The notes under the pieces were generated by a model. The model was not told where the DNA came from, did no database searches, and was given only the letters and a program-made list of their open reading frames with translations. Positions 7,328-15,760 of a stretch of 64,000 bases of DNA are shown here, piece after piece. Source of the stretch: Bacteroidota bacterium. Lineage in GTDB: Bacteria > Bacteroidota > Bacteroidia > Bacteroidales > Paludibacteraceae. Where the stretch lies: NCBI GenBank assembly GCA_023391625.1, contig JAEWAN010000006.1:1-64000 (forward strand), given 5' to 3'. The stretch's first letter is position 1, and every line of letters begins with the position of its first letter. The position numbers and the translations under genes were made by a program.

Positions 7328-9292
7328 ATGAAATTAAAGAAAACACTTTTCGCTGCAGGTTTAATAGCTCTTGCAACATCAGCAGGTTACGCTCAAAAAA
7401 CATGTGACCTGCAGTTAGATACAAAAAAGCCCGGAGCCCGCATACAACCGACCATGTACGGCTTGTTCTTTGAAGACATTAATTTCGGGGCAGACGGAGG
7501 ACTGTATGCCGAACTGGTAAAAAACCGTTCTTTTGATTTTCCGCAAAACCTGATGGGATGGAACACATTCGGAAATGTAAAAATAAGCAGTGAAAATTCC
7601 CCTTTTGAACGCAACCCCAACTATCTGATCCTATCCGATCCGGGGCATGCCCACAAGCATACCGGAATAGAAAACGAAGGATTCCGGGGTATGGGATTCA
7701 AACAAGACGAAAGCTACCGCTTCTCCGTTTGGGCCAAAGCCCTCAATCCGGATCAGCAAGGCAAAATTCGTATTGAGCTGATTAACAGCCGAAACGATAT
7801 TATAGGCAAACAGGAACTTACCATCAACACAACCGATTGGAAAAAATACCAGATTAACATTACCTCTTGGGAAACAGAAGCGAAAGGACGTCTCCGCATA
7901 TTCCTGATTTCAAAAGGAAGCATAGCCCTGGAACACGTATCCCTGTTTCCCGTCGATGCCTATAAAGGTCGTGAAAACGGATTACGTAAAGACCTGGCAC
8001 AGGCATTGGAAGATATTAAACCGGGAGTATTCCGTTTCCCCGGCGGTTGCATAGTAGAAGGCACAGACCTGGAATCCCGTTACGACTGGAAAAAGAGCAT
8101 TGGCCCGGTAGAAAACAGACCACTCAATGAAAACAGATGGCATTACACTTTCACAAACCGCTTTTTCCCAGACTACTACCAAAGTTACGGACTCGGGTTT
8201 TACGAATATTTTCTTCTTTCTGAAGACATAGGAGCAGAGCCCCTACCGGTGTTAAACTGCGGATTAGCCTGCCAGTATCAGAATGACGGCACACACTGCC
8301 ATGTACCTGTAGGGGAATTGCAGAACTACATACAAGATGCGTTGGACCTGATTGAATTCGCCAATGGCGACAGTACCACCACATGGGGAAAAGTACGGGC
8401 GGAAATGGGACATCCCGAACCCTTTAATCTTAAATTCATTGGTATAGGCAACGAACAATGGGGAAAAGAATATCCCGAACGCCTGGAATCGTTTGTAAAA
8501 GCAATCAGGGCTAAATATCCGGAAATAAAAATTATCGGAAGTTCCGGTCCTTCAGCAGAAGGAAAAGAATTCAACTACCTGTGGCCGGAAATGAAACGTT
8601 TGAAAGTAGACTTGGTAGATGAACATTATTATAAAGATCCTCAGTGGTTTCTTAACAACGCCGCCCGCTACGACCATTACGACCGAAAAGGGCCTGCCGT
8701 TTTTGCCGGAGAGTATGCCTGCCACGTTCCCAGCCGGGCCAATAATTTCCAGTCTGCCCTGTATGAAGCCGCATTTATGACTGGATTGGAACGCAATGCG
8801 GACATTGTACACATGTGTACTTATGCCCCTCTTTTTGCACACGTAGATGCCTGGCAATGGCGTCCGGACATGATCTGGTTTGACAACCTAAGTTCAATGA
8901 AAACCCCCAATTACTACATACAGCAGCTATATGCCCGGAACAAAGGAACTCAGGTTATGCGCCTGACACTTGACAAAAAGCCACTGACCGGACAAGACGG
9001 GCTCTATGCTTCGGCCGTATATGATAAAGAAGAAAATGGTTATATCATAAAAATAGCAAACACAAGTGCTGAAAACAAAGAAATTAGAATAACACTGACC
9101 GGAACAAAAAAGAACCAGACCTATACATTGGGTACATGTGTCAAGATGCAGAATAATAATCTGGATGCAGTAAATTCTCTGCAAAATCCGGACGTGCTTG
9201 TTCCAGAGGAAACAACCGCTCAACTCAATGCCGGCGTCCTTACGGTACAGGCGGAAAAATACTCTTTCGGAGTATATAAAATCAAATTATAA
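7328..9292 (+). CDS. GH51 alpha-L-arabinofuranosidase (first of three)
   Basis: A 654-residue exported glycosidase with a signal peptide ending near SAGYAQ. After a short beta region (MYGLFFEDINFGADGGLYAELV) comes a jelly-roll, CBM-like insert (about 75-215), then the GH51 barrel. FRFPGGC is typical. The acid/base Glu is in IGIGNEQWG (about residue 375) and the nucleophile Glu in VFAGEYACH (about residue 461). A C-terminal beta domain ends the protein. The enzyme should release terminal alpha-L-arabinofuranose from arabinan or arabinoxylan side chains in the periplasm or at the surface. It lies between araR and araD. The 194-base upstream gap holds a small GCCC/GGGC hairpin but no clear -7 box. 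Confidence 0.93.
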   Translation: MKLKKTLFAAGLIALATSAGYAQKTCDLQLDTKKPGARIQPTMYGLFFEDINFGADGGLYAELVKNRSFDFPQNLMGWNTFGNVKISSENSPFERNPNYLILSDPGHAHKHTGIENEGFRGMGFKQDESYRFSVWAKALNPDQQGKIRIELINSRNDIIGKQELTINTTDWKKYQINITSWETEAKGRLRIFLISKGSIALEHVSLFPVDAYKGRENGLRKDLAQALEDIKPGVFRFPGGCIVEGTDLESRYDWKKSIGPVENRPLNENRWHYTFTNRFFPDYYQSYGLGFYEYFLLSEDIGAEPLPVLNCGLACQYQNDGTHCHVPVGELQNYIQDALDLIEFANGDSTTTWGKVRAEMGHPEPFNLKFIGIGNEQWGKEYPERLESFVKAIRAKYPEIKIIGSSGPSAEGKEFNYLWPEMKRLKVDLVDEHYYKDPQWFLNNAARYDHYDRKGPAVFAGEYACHVPSRANNFQSALYEAAFMTGLERNADIVHMCTYAPLFAHVDAWQWRPDMIWFDNLSSMKTPNYYIQQLYARNKGTQVMRLTLDKKPLTGQDGLYASAVYDKEENGYIIKIANTSAENKEIRITLTGTKKNQTYTLGTCVKMQNNNLDAVNSLQNPDVLVPEETTAQLNAGVLTVQAEKYSFGVYKIKL

Positions 9293-9303
9293 CCTTCACT
9301 AAG

Positions 9304-9340
9304 TCAGACCCGGTAAAAAATAAGTTTTTACCGGGTCTGA
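9304..9340 (+). terminator. Strong hairpin after the first GH51 gene
   Basis: A 16-bp perfect stem (9304-9319 with 9325-9340; core AGACCCGGTAAAAA / TTTTTACCGGGTCT) closes a 5-base loop 11 bases after the stop codon. The arms hold internal A and T runs but no long T tract follows, so it may terminate weakly or protect the 3' end. Confidence 0.7.
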
Positions 9341-9519
9341 TTATAAAAGGAGCTCCCCTACATCATCCTCAGGTTCGTTTCCTACCAAACATTTTCGGAG
9401 TAAAACAACGGTCACAAAATCCGTAGCCGCTTTTTCAATAAAAAAATAACATCTTCTTAATTAATGATATGACACAAAAAAACATCACAATACATGTTCT
9501 ATAACATAAAAAGCAATCT
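9341..9519. other. Spacer upstream of the ara promoter
   Basis: Together with the neighbouring hairpin, promoter and inverted repeat, this makes a 329-base gene-free gap between GH51 and araD. I see no coding potential or additional repeat in this part. Confidence 0.5.
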
Positions 9520-9549
9520 ATTGTATATACATGGATTTTTGTAATATTG
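9520..9549 (+). promoter_or_regulatory. Putative araDAB-symporter promoter
   Basis: TAATATTG at 9542-9549 matches TAnnTTTG at all but one defined base. ATTG at 9520-9523 could be the -33 element with an 18-bp spacer, one base under the usual 19-21. The predicted start falls around 9556, at the edge of the 13-bp inverted repeat, which is where a repressor operator or a 5' stem-loop would act. Confidence 0.5.
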
Positions 9550-9556
9550 CAACGAA

Positions 9557-9586
9557 GCAATAAGTGTAGTTCGCTACACTTATTGC
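9557..9586. promoter_or_regulatory. Perfect 13-bp inverted repeat upstream of araD (putative operator or 5' hairpin)
   Basis: GCAATAAGTGTAG (9557-9569) is repeated as its exact reverse complement CTACACTTATTGC (9574-9586) around a TTCG tetraloop. It overlaps or directly follows the predicted transcription start and ends 35 bases before the araD ATG. Two readings are possible: a symmetric AraR operator, or an RNA hairpin at the 5' end of the ara mRNA, for which a UUCG loop would be very stable. I saw no second copy of either arm upstream of the other glycosidase genes. Confidence 0.7.
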
Positions 9587-9621
9587 AAAAACATAAAAAA
9601 TGTTCTTAAAAAAGCCTAATA

Positions 9622-10308
9622 ATGCTGCAAGAATTAAAAAAAATAGTTTTTGAGGCTAATCTGGAACTGGTAAAACATGGATTAGTCATTTTTACATGGG
9701 GAAATGTCAGTGCCATTGACCGCAAGGAAAATCTGGTTATCATAAAACCTTCCGGCGTTTCATACGAAGAGATGAAAGCAGACGATATGGTAGTCCTGGA
9801 CATGGACGGTAACATAGTGGAAGGAAAATTAAAACCATCATCAGACACTGCCACTCACCTGGCTCTCTACAAAGCATTTCCAAACATCGGCGGTGTGGTT
9901 CACACCCACTCTACCTACGCCACAGCCTGGGCTCAGTCCGGATGTGACATTCCTAACATAGGAACTACCCATGCCGATTATTTCAAAGACGACATTCCCT
10001 GCACACGTTCCATGACTCCGGAAGAAATAGGAGGACATTACGAACTGGAAACAGGCAATGTCATTGTAGAACGTTTTGCCCACCTCAACCCAGACTACAC
10101 TCCGGGGGTACTGGTAAAAAATCACGGGCCGTTTTCATGGGGAAAAGATGCGCACGATGCGGTACACAACGCAGTAGTTATGGAACAGGTTGCCAAAATG
10201 GCTTTCATTTCATACAACATCAATCCTCAGCTGCAAATGAATCCGGAACTGATAAAAAAACATTTTTTCAGAAAACACGGACCTAACGCATATTACGGAC
10301 AGAAATAA
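9622..10308 (+). CDS. araD: L-ribulose-5-phosphate 4-epimerase
   Basis: The 228-residue class II aldolase-family epimerase converts L-ribulose 5-phosphate to D-xylulose 5-phosphate, the last step before the pentose phosphate pathway. Visible are the metal-binding histidines in VVHTHSTYATAWAQ, the GNVSAIDR segment near the N-terminus, KPSGVSYEEM, and KNHGPFSWGKDAHDAVHNAV with the third His. Length and motifs fit AraD. It is the first gene of the araD-araA-araB-symporter run, behind the putative promoter and 13-bp inverted repeat. Confidence 0.95.
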   Translation: MLQELKKIVFEANLELVKHGLVIFTWGNVSAIDRKENLVIIKPSGVSYEEMKADDMVVLDMDGNIVEGKLKPSSDTATHLALYKAFPNIGGVVHTHSTYATAWAQSGCDIPNIGTTHADYFKDDIPCTRSMTPEEIGGHYELETGNVIVERFAHLNPDYTPGVLVKNHGPFSWGKDAHDAVHNAVVMEQVAKMAFISYNINPQLQMNPELIKKHFFRKHGPNAYYGQK

Positions 10309-10349
10309 CACTACACAAAAAAATAACAATAAATTATTAATAGAATTAC

Positions 10350-10386
10350 GGAGCCTGTATCAGAAACACCTTCCGTCACAGGCTCC
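10350..10386 (+). repeat. Intercistronic hairpin araD-araA
   Basis: GGAGCCTGT (10350-10358) pairs with ACAGGCTCC (10378-10386) around a 19-base loop. No T tract follows, so this looks more like an mRNA-processing or stability element than a full terminator. Confidence 0.55.
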
Positions 10387-10408
10387 CGGTTCATGACTCA
10401 AAAACATT

Positions 10409-11914
10409 ATGGATTTCAAAAATTTAGAAGTATGGTTTATCACCGGTGCACAATTGCTGTACGGAGGTGATGCTGTGATTGCAGTAGATGCTCACTCTAA
10501 CGAAATAGTAAAAGGACTGAACGAAACAGGCAACCTTCCGGTAAAAATAGTATATAAAGGAACTGTAAACTCATCGGCAGAAGTATCCAAAGCCTTTGCC
10601 GAAGCCAATAATGATGAAAAATGTATCGGTGTAATTACTTGGATGCACACATTCTCTCCGGCAAAAATGTGGATACACGGACTGAAAGACTATAAAAAAC
10701 CTTTATTGCACTTACACACACAGTTTAACAAAGAAATTCCATGGAGCGAAATAGACATGGATTTCATGAACCTGAACCAGTCAGCACACGGTGACCGTGA
10801 GTTCGGACACATTGTTAGCCGTATGCGCAAAAACCGGAAAGTAGTAGTAGGGCATTGGAGCGATCCTAAAGTCCAGGGACACATTTCCGTATGGATGCGT
10901 GTAGCCGCTGCATGGGCTGATGCTCAGGATATGGTTATCGTTCGTTTCGGTGACAATATGAACAATGTAGCCGTGACCGACGGAGATAAAGTAGAAGCAG
11001 AAATGCGTTTGGGTTACCACGTAGATTATTATCCTATCGGCGACCTGGTGGCATATCAGGACAAAGTAACCGATGCCGACATCGATGCAATGGTTGCCGA
11101 ATATGAAAAAGCATACGAATTTGCAGATGATTGCAAGAAAGGACAGAAAAACTATAATCAGGTACGTGAAGCTGCCCGCGAAGAAATAGCAATCCGCCGT
11201 TTCCTGAAAGATAAAAAAGCAAAAGCATTCACGACCAATTTCGACGCTTTACACGGCATGAACCAACTTCCCGGACTGGCTTCTCAACGCCTGATGGCCG
11301 AAGGATACGGATTCGGAGCCGAAGGCGACTGGAAAACCGCTGCATTATTACGCACCATGTGGGTAATGGCACAAGGACTGCCCGGAGGGACTTCTTTCCT
11401 TGAAGACTACACATACCACTTCAAAGGAGAAAAGAGCGCTATACTTCAATCACACATGTTGGAAGTTTGTCCGGAAATAGCTGCAAAAAAACCACGTTTG
11501 GAAGTACATCCGTTGGGAATCGGAGGCAAGGCCGACCCGGCACGTCTGGTATTTACCGCACACCCGGGAGCCGGAGTAGCTGCAACCATTGTAGATATGG
11601 GCAACCGTTTCCGCATGATTGTAAACAATGTAGATGTCATTGAACCGGAAGCCGCACTGCCTAAATTACCGGTAGCAAGTGCTTTGTGGATTCCACAACC
11701 TAATCTTGAAACCGGAGCAGCAGCCTGGATTCTGGCAGGAGGTACACACCACACAGCATTTTCTTTCGCATTGACCAACGAGTACCTGGAAGACTATGCC
11801 GACATTGCCGGAATAGAACTGGTTACCATTGACAACGACACGACAATCAGCAAATTCAAATTTGAATTGAAAGTGAACGAAGTGTACTACATGTTGAACA
11901 AAGCATTAAATTAA
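10409..11914 (+). CDS. araA: L-arabinose isomerase
   Basis: A 501-residue cytoplasmic enzyme isomerising L-arabinose to L-ribulose. It begins LEVWFITGAQLLYG, as is usual for AraA, and contains WMHTFSPAKMWI, LHLHTQFN, the FTTNFDALHGMNQLPGLA region, AEGYGFGAEGDWKTAAL (metal-site Glu) and the C-terminal GGTHHTAFS motif with its metal-site His. Full length. It follows araD by 100 bases and precedes the kinase, so the three catabolic steps are encoded in one run. Confidence 0.97.
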   Translation: MDFKNLEVWFITGAQLLYGGDAVIAVDAHSNEIVKGLNETGNLPVKIVYKGTVNSSAEVSKAFAEANNDEKCIGVITWMHTFSPAKMWIHGLKDYKKPLLHLHTQFNKEIPWSEIDMDFMNLNQSAHGDREFGHIVSRMRKNRKVVVGHWSDPKVQGHISVWMRVAAAWADAQDMVIVRFGDNMNNVAVTDGDKVEAEMRLGYHVDYYPIGDLVAYQDKVTDADIDAMVAEYEKAYEFADDCKKGQKNYNQVREAAREEIAIRRFLKDKKAKAFTTNFDALHGMNQLPGLASQRLMAEGYGFGAEGDWKTAALLRTMWVMAQGLPGGTSFLEDYTYHFKGEKSAILQSHMLEVCPEIAAKKPRLEVHPLGIGGKADPARLVFTAHPGAGVAATIVDMGNRFRMIVNNVDVIEPEAALPKLPVASALWIPQPNLETGAAAWILAGGTHHTAFSFALTNEYLEDYADIAGIELVTIDNDTTISKFKFELKVNEVYYMLNKALN

Positions 11915-11931
11915 TAATTATCAGGGTTTAC

Positions 11932-11971
11932 AAACCGGGATTCAGAAAATAAAAATTCTGTTTCCCGGTTT
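11932..11971 (+). repeat. Intercistronic hairpin araA-araB
   Basis: AAACCGGGA (11932-11940) pairs with TCCCGGTTT (11963-11971), extended inside by CAGAA/TTCTG. It sits 18 bases after the araA stop and 25 bases before the kinase start, with no trailing T tract. Similar placement to the araD-araA hairpin. Confidence 0.6.
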
Positions 11972-11996
11972 ACAATCGTTAATACTGTCCGATATC

Positions 11997-13667
11997 ATGA
12001 AATATGTAATAGGTCTGGATTATGGCTCAGATTCATGTCGTGCCGTAATTGTAGAAGCAAACACCGGAAAGGAAATTGCTTCGTCCGTAAAATACTACCC
12101 CCGCTGGATGGAAGGTAAATACTGTGATCCGGCAAACAACCAATACCGCCAGCACCCTCTTGATTATATGGAAGTGCTGGTTGATTCCGTGAAAGAAGCA
12201 TTGGCCAACTCTCCTGCCGGAACTGCGGAAAACGTGGTAGGCATGTCCTTCGACACCACCGGATCAACTCCCGTACTAATAGATAAAAACGGTATTCCTC
12301 TGGCATTACGTCCGGAATTTGCAGAAAACCCCAATGCCATGTTCATCCTTTGGAAGGATCATACGGCTGTAAAAGAAGCAGCACGGATTAATGAAGTGGC
12401 TAAGACATGGGACATAGACTATACAGCTTACGAAGGAGGCATTTACTCCAGTGAATGGGTGTGGGCTAAAGTAGCTCACGTACTGGGTGAGGACGAAGCC
12501 GTGCGCAAAGAAGCCTACAGTTGGGTGGAACACTGCGACTGGATGCCGGCTTTGATTACCAATAAAATAAAACCGGAAGAAATCGTCCGTGGACGTTGCT
12601 CATCCGGTCACAAAGCTATGTGGCTCGAAGAATGGGGAGGACTGCCTTCTGAAGATTTTTTGATGCAAATCAGCCCGCTTCTGAAAGGATTCCGTGAACA
12701 CCTGTTCCGCGACACTTATACCAGCGACCATGCAGTAGGCAACCTATCTCCCGAATGGGCGGAAAAATTAGGACTGACTACACAGGTCGCAGTAGGAGTA
12801 GGAGCTTTTGACTGCCACATGGGTGCGGTAGGTGCGGAAATAGGCCCGAAGACATTCGTCCGTGTAATCGGAACTTCCACCTGCGACATTATGATAGCTT
12901 CTTACGAAGATATGAAGCATAAACTGATACCTGGCATTTGCGGACAAGTAGACGGTTCTGTTGTTCCGGGAATGATTGGGCTGGAAGCCGGACAATCCGG
13001 TTTCGGCGACATTTACGCATGGTTTAAAAAGGTATTGGCATGGCCGATTGAAAACATCCTGAAAAACTCCGCATTAATAGATGAAACTACCAAAGCCCGG
13101 TTAATAGACGAAACGCTAGACAAAATGATTCCGGCACTTTCTGAAGAAGCAGCCCGCATACCGGCCTCTGAAAGTTCTATCCTTGCCATAGACTGGATGA
13201 ACGGACGCCGTACTCCGGATGCCAACCAACTGGTAAAAGGCACAATCACCGGACTAAACCTCGGCAGTTCAGCACCGCTTATCTTCAAAGCCCTGGTAGA
13301 AGCCACAGCCTTCGGATCAAAAGCAATAATAGACCGTTTCCTTGAAAACGGTATTGAAATAGACAACGTAATCGGTATCGGCGGTATTTCCCAAAAATCA
13401 CCGTTGGTTATGCAAACCCTGGCCGATGTACTGGGAATGCCTATCAAAGTGGCGCGTTCAGAACAAGCCTGTGCTTTCGGGGCAGCCATGTTTGCCTCCG
13501 TAGTATCAGGAGTACACCCAGACATCTATGCAGCCCAAAAAGCAATGGGACAAGGTTTCTCCTGCACGTACAATCCAAATATGGAAAACCATAAAATTTA
13601 TATGGAATTGTATAAAAAATACCAGAAACTCGGTAAATTTACCGAAAATGAATTTTATTCAAATTAA
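11997..13667 (+). CDS. araB: Ribulokinase (FGGY family)
   Basis: The 556-residue kinase phosphorylates L-ribulose at C5. The N-terminal FGGY domain starts YVIGLDYGSDSCRAVIVEANTG (phosphate loop), with SFDTTGSTPVLID and WKDHTA. The C-terminal domain has GVGAFDCHMGAVGAEIGPKTFVRVIGTSTC, DWMNGRRTPD and the IGIGGISQKSPLVMQTLADVLGMPI signature. DYGSDS and the length suit AraB rather than xylulokinase. It lies between araA and the symporter, with only 19 bases to the latter. Confidence 0.95.
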   Translation: MKYVIGLDYGSDSCRAVIVEANTGKEIASSVKYYPRWMEGKYCDPANNQYRQHPLDYMEVLVDSVKEALANSPAGTAENVVGMSFDTTGSTPVLIDKNGIPLALRPEFAENPNAMFILWKDHTAVKEAARINEVAKTWDIDYTAYEGGIYSSEWVWAKVAHVLGEDEAVRKEAYSWVEHCDWMPALITNKIKPEEIVRGRCSSGHKAMWLEEWGGLPSEDFLMQISPLLKGFREHLFRDTYTSDHAVGNLSPEWAEKLGLTTQVAVGVGAFDCHMGAVGAEIGPKTFVRVIGTSTCDIMIASYEDMKHKLIPGICGQVDGSVVPGMIGLEAGQSGFGDIYAWFKKVLAWPIENILKNSALIDETTKARLIDETLDKMIPALSEEAARIPASESSILAIDWMNGRRTPDANQLVKGTITGLNLGSSAPLIFKALVEATAFGSKAIIDRFLENGIEIDNVIGIGGISQKSPLVMQTLADVLGMPIKVARSEQACAFGAAMFASVVSGVHPDIYAAQKAMGQGFSCTYNPNMENHKIYMELYKKYQKLGKFTENEFYSN

Positions 13668-13686
13668 TTAACTTTAAATAAATAAT

Positions 13687-15378
13687 ATGGAATTATTAGA
13701 CTGGATTGTAATTGGAGTATTTTTCCTTGCCCTGATCGGAATTATCGTATGGGTTATGAAACAAAAGCAAGATAACTCTGACGATTATTTCCTGGGAGGA
13801 CGCGATGCCACCTGGATTGCCATCGGAGCTTCCATCTTTGCTTCAAACATTGGTTCGGAACATTTGATAGGACTTGCCGGAGCCGGAGCTTCCAGTGGTA
13901 TGGCCATGGCTCACTGGGAAATACAGGGATGGATGATTCTGATACTGGGTTGGGTTTTCGTACCGTTTTACTCACGAAGCATGGTTTACACCATGCCCGA
14001 ATTCCTGGAAAGACGCTACAATAAACAATCAAGAACCATTCTTTCTGTTATCTCCCTGGTAAGTTACGTACTTACAAAAGTAGCCGTAACGGTGTACGCT
14101 GGAGGTCTTGTATTCCAACAGGTTTTCGGGATAGAAGAACTTTGGGGTATCGACTTTTTCTGGATCGCAGCCATAGGATTGGTATTGCTGACGGCTATCT
14201 ACACCATCTTCGGAGGAATGAAATCCGTACTTTATACATCCGTACTGCAAACCCCTATCCTTTTATTAGGATCTGTTATCATACTGGTTCTGGGACTGAA
14301 AGAACTCGGAGGATGGGACGAAATGATACGCATAGCCGGTGCTACTCCGGTAAATGATTACGGCGACACAATGACTAACTTGATACGGGACAACCGCGAT
14401 CCGAACTTCCCATGGTTGGGAGCGCTTATCGGTTCCGCTATCATCGGATTCTGGTACTGGTGTACAGACCAGTTTATCGTACAGCGTGTACTGTCCGGTA
14501 AAAACCAAACGGAAGCACGACGGGGTACAATTTTCGGTGCTTACCTGAAACTGTTGCCCGTATTCCTGTTCCTTATTCCGGGAATGATTGCTTTCGCACT
14601 CCATCAGAAGAACATTGAAACAGGAGGCTTCCTGCCAATGATGGCCGACGGAGTTACCCACAACGCTGACGCAGCTTTCCCTACACTGGTAGCCAAACTG
14701 CTTCCTGCCGGAGTAAAAGGTCTGGTAGTCTGCGGTATCCTGGCTGCCCTGATGAGTTCGCTGGCATCATTGTTTAACTCTTCATCCATGTTGTTTACCA
14801 TTGACTTTTACAAACGCTTGCGCCCTAAAACTCCTGAAAAGAAATTAGTGGTGATAGGACAAGTAGCAACCGTCGTGATTGTAATTTTAGGTATCCTGTG
14901 GATTCCGATCATGCGCAGTGTAGGCGATGTATTATACGCTTACCTTCAGGACGTACAATCCGTTCTTGCTCCGGGTATTGCCGCAGCCTTCCTGCTGGGG
15001 ATTACCTGGAAACGTACCAGCGCACAAGGCGGTATGTGGGGACTTATCGCGGGAATGGTTATCGGATTAACCCGTTTAGGAGCTAAAGTATATTACAGTA
15101 ATGTGGCAGATGCAGCACAAAACCTGTTTAAATACATTTTCTACGATGTAAACTGGCTGTTCTTCTGCGGATGGATGTTCCTGGTATGTATCGTAATTGT
15201 GGTAATAGTAAGTTTATGTACCAAAGCACCTTCTGCTGCACAGATTCAAGGCTTGGTATACGGCACTGCGACTCCTGAACAAAAAGCGATTACACGTGCA
15301 AGCTGGAACAAATGGGATATTATCCACACGGTGATTATCCTTAGCATTACAATAGCATTCTATGTTTATTTCTGGTAA
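13687..15378 (+). CDS. Sodium:solute symporter (SSS family), probable L-arabinose importer
   Basis: A 563-residue inner-membrane protein of the SSS/SGLT family with about 14 hydrophobic segments. Family features include NIGSEHLIGLAGAGASSGMAMA, where SGLT proteins have sodium- and sugar-site residues, a GWVFVPFY segment, WYWCTDQFIVQRVLSGKN, and ALMSSLASLFNSSSMLFTIDFYKRLRP. Its place directly after ribulokinase, 19 bases away, supports L-arabinose as substrate; that is inference from context. In Bacteroides the corresponding gene is often annotated araT. A strong terminator follows. Confidence 0.9.
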   Translation: MELLDWIVIGVFFLALIGIIVWVMKQKQDNSDDYFLGGRDATWIAIGASIFASNIGSEHLIGLAGAGASSGMAMAHWEIQGWMILILGWVFVPFYSRSMVYTMPEFLERRYNKQSRTILSVISLVSYVLTKVAVTVYAGGLVFQQVFGIEELWGIDFFWIAAIGLVLLTAIYTIFGGMKSVLYTSVLQTPILLLGSVIILVLGLKELGGWDEMIRIAGATPVNDYGDTMTNLIRDNRDPNFPWLGALIGSAIIGFWYWCTDQFIVQRVLSGKNQTEARRGTIFGAYLKLLPVFLFLIPGMIAFALHQKNIETGGFLPMMADGVTHNADAAFPTLVAKLLPAGVKGLVVCGILAALMSSLASLFNSSSMLFTIDFYKRLRPKTPEKKLVVIGQVATVVIVILGILWIPIMRSVGDVLYAYLQDVQSVLAPGIAAAFLLGITWKRTSAQGGMWGLIAGMVIGLTRLGAKVYYSNVADAAQNLFKYIFYDVNWLFFCGWMFLVCIVIVVIVSLCTKAPSAAQIQGLVYGTATPEQKAITRASWNKWDIIHTVIILSITIAFYVYFW

Positions 15379-15392
15379 TCCGGAAACACCAT

Positions 15393-15425
15393 AAAGGATA
15401 TGGATAATCTTTATCCATATCCTTT
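15393..15425. terminator. Terminator of the araDAB-symporter run
   Basis: A perfect 15-bp stem (15393-15407 with 15411-15425; core GGATATGGATAA / TTATCCATATCC) closes a 3-base loop 14 bases after the symporter stop. The arm ends CCTTTATTTATT, giving a moderate T tract. The symmetric A/T ends would allow it to act in both directions. Confidence 0.8.
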
Positions 15426-15626
15426 ATTTATTACAAAAGAGACAAAAGGCACGGAATAGAGAAATCTCCTGATTCTCTTTTATCAGTCACCATTACCATG
15501 AAAAGTTACAGAAGCAGTTCAATAAGGAACTGAATCAGCTCCCTACCCCTAACGGGTCATATAATTCATCTGATACAATTTTATTAAAAGAAACCCATCA
15601 ATCTGCCTTTTCCACTTGCAAAATTA
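15426..15626 (-). ncRNA. Possible small RNA on the minus strand (tentative)
   Basis: The 382-base gap before the second GH51 gene has no plus-strand -7 box that I can see, but reads TAATTTTG on the minus strand (15619-15626), a perfect TAnnTTTG. A transcript from about 15612 would run leftward through small hairpins (CAGTTC/GAACTG near 15515-15535; GAGAAATC/GATTCTC near 15458-15476) to the symmetric terminator at 15393-15425, about 200 nt in all. It has no long reading frame. There is no good -33 element. Speculative, but the promoter-to-terminator arrangement fits an sRNA within the arabinose locus. Confidence 0.2.
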
Positions 15627-15760
15627 CAACTCATTCCGGACTAAAGCCTTCTATTATCCTAAGACGAAAGGCTCATAAATCAACCGGAATAGGAAAAAGA
15701 CATTAAAAATAAGAACCCGAAAACAGCCCTACAACAAAGGCTCATTAATCCGATTAATCT

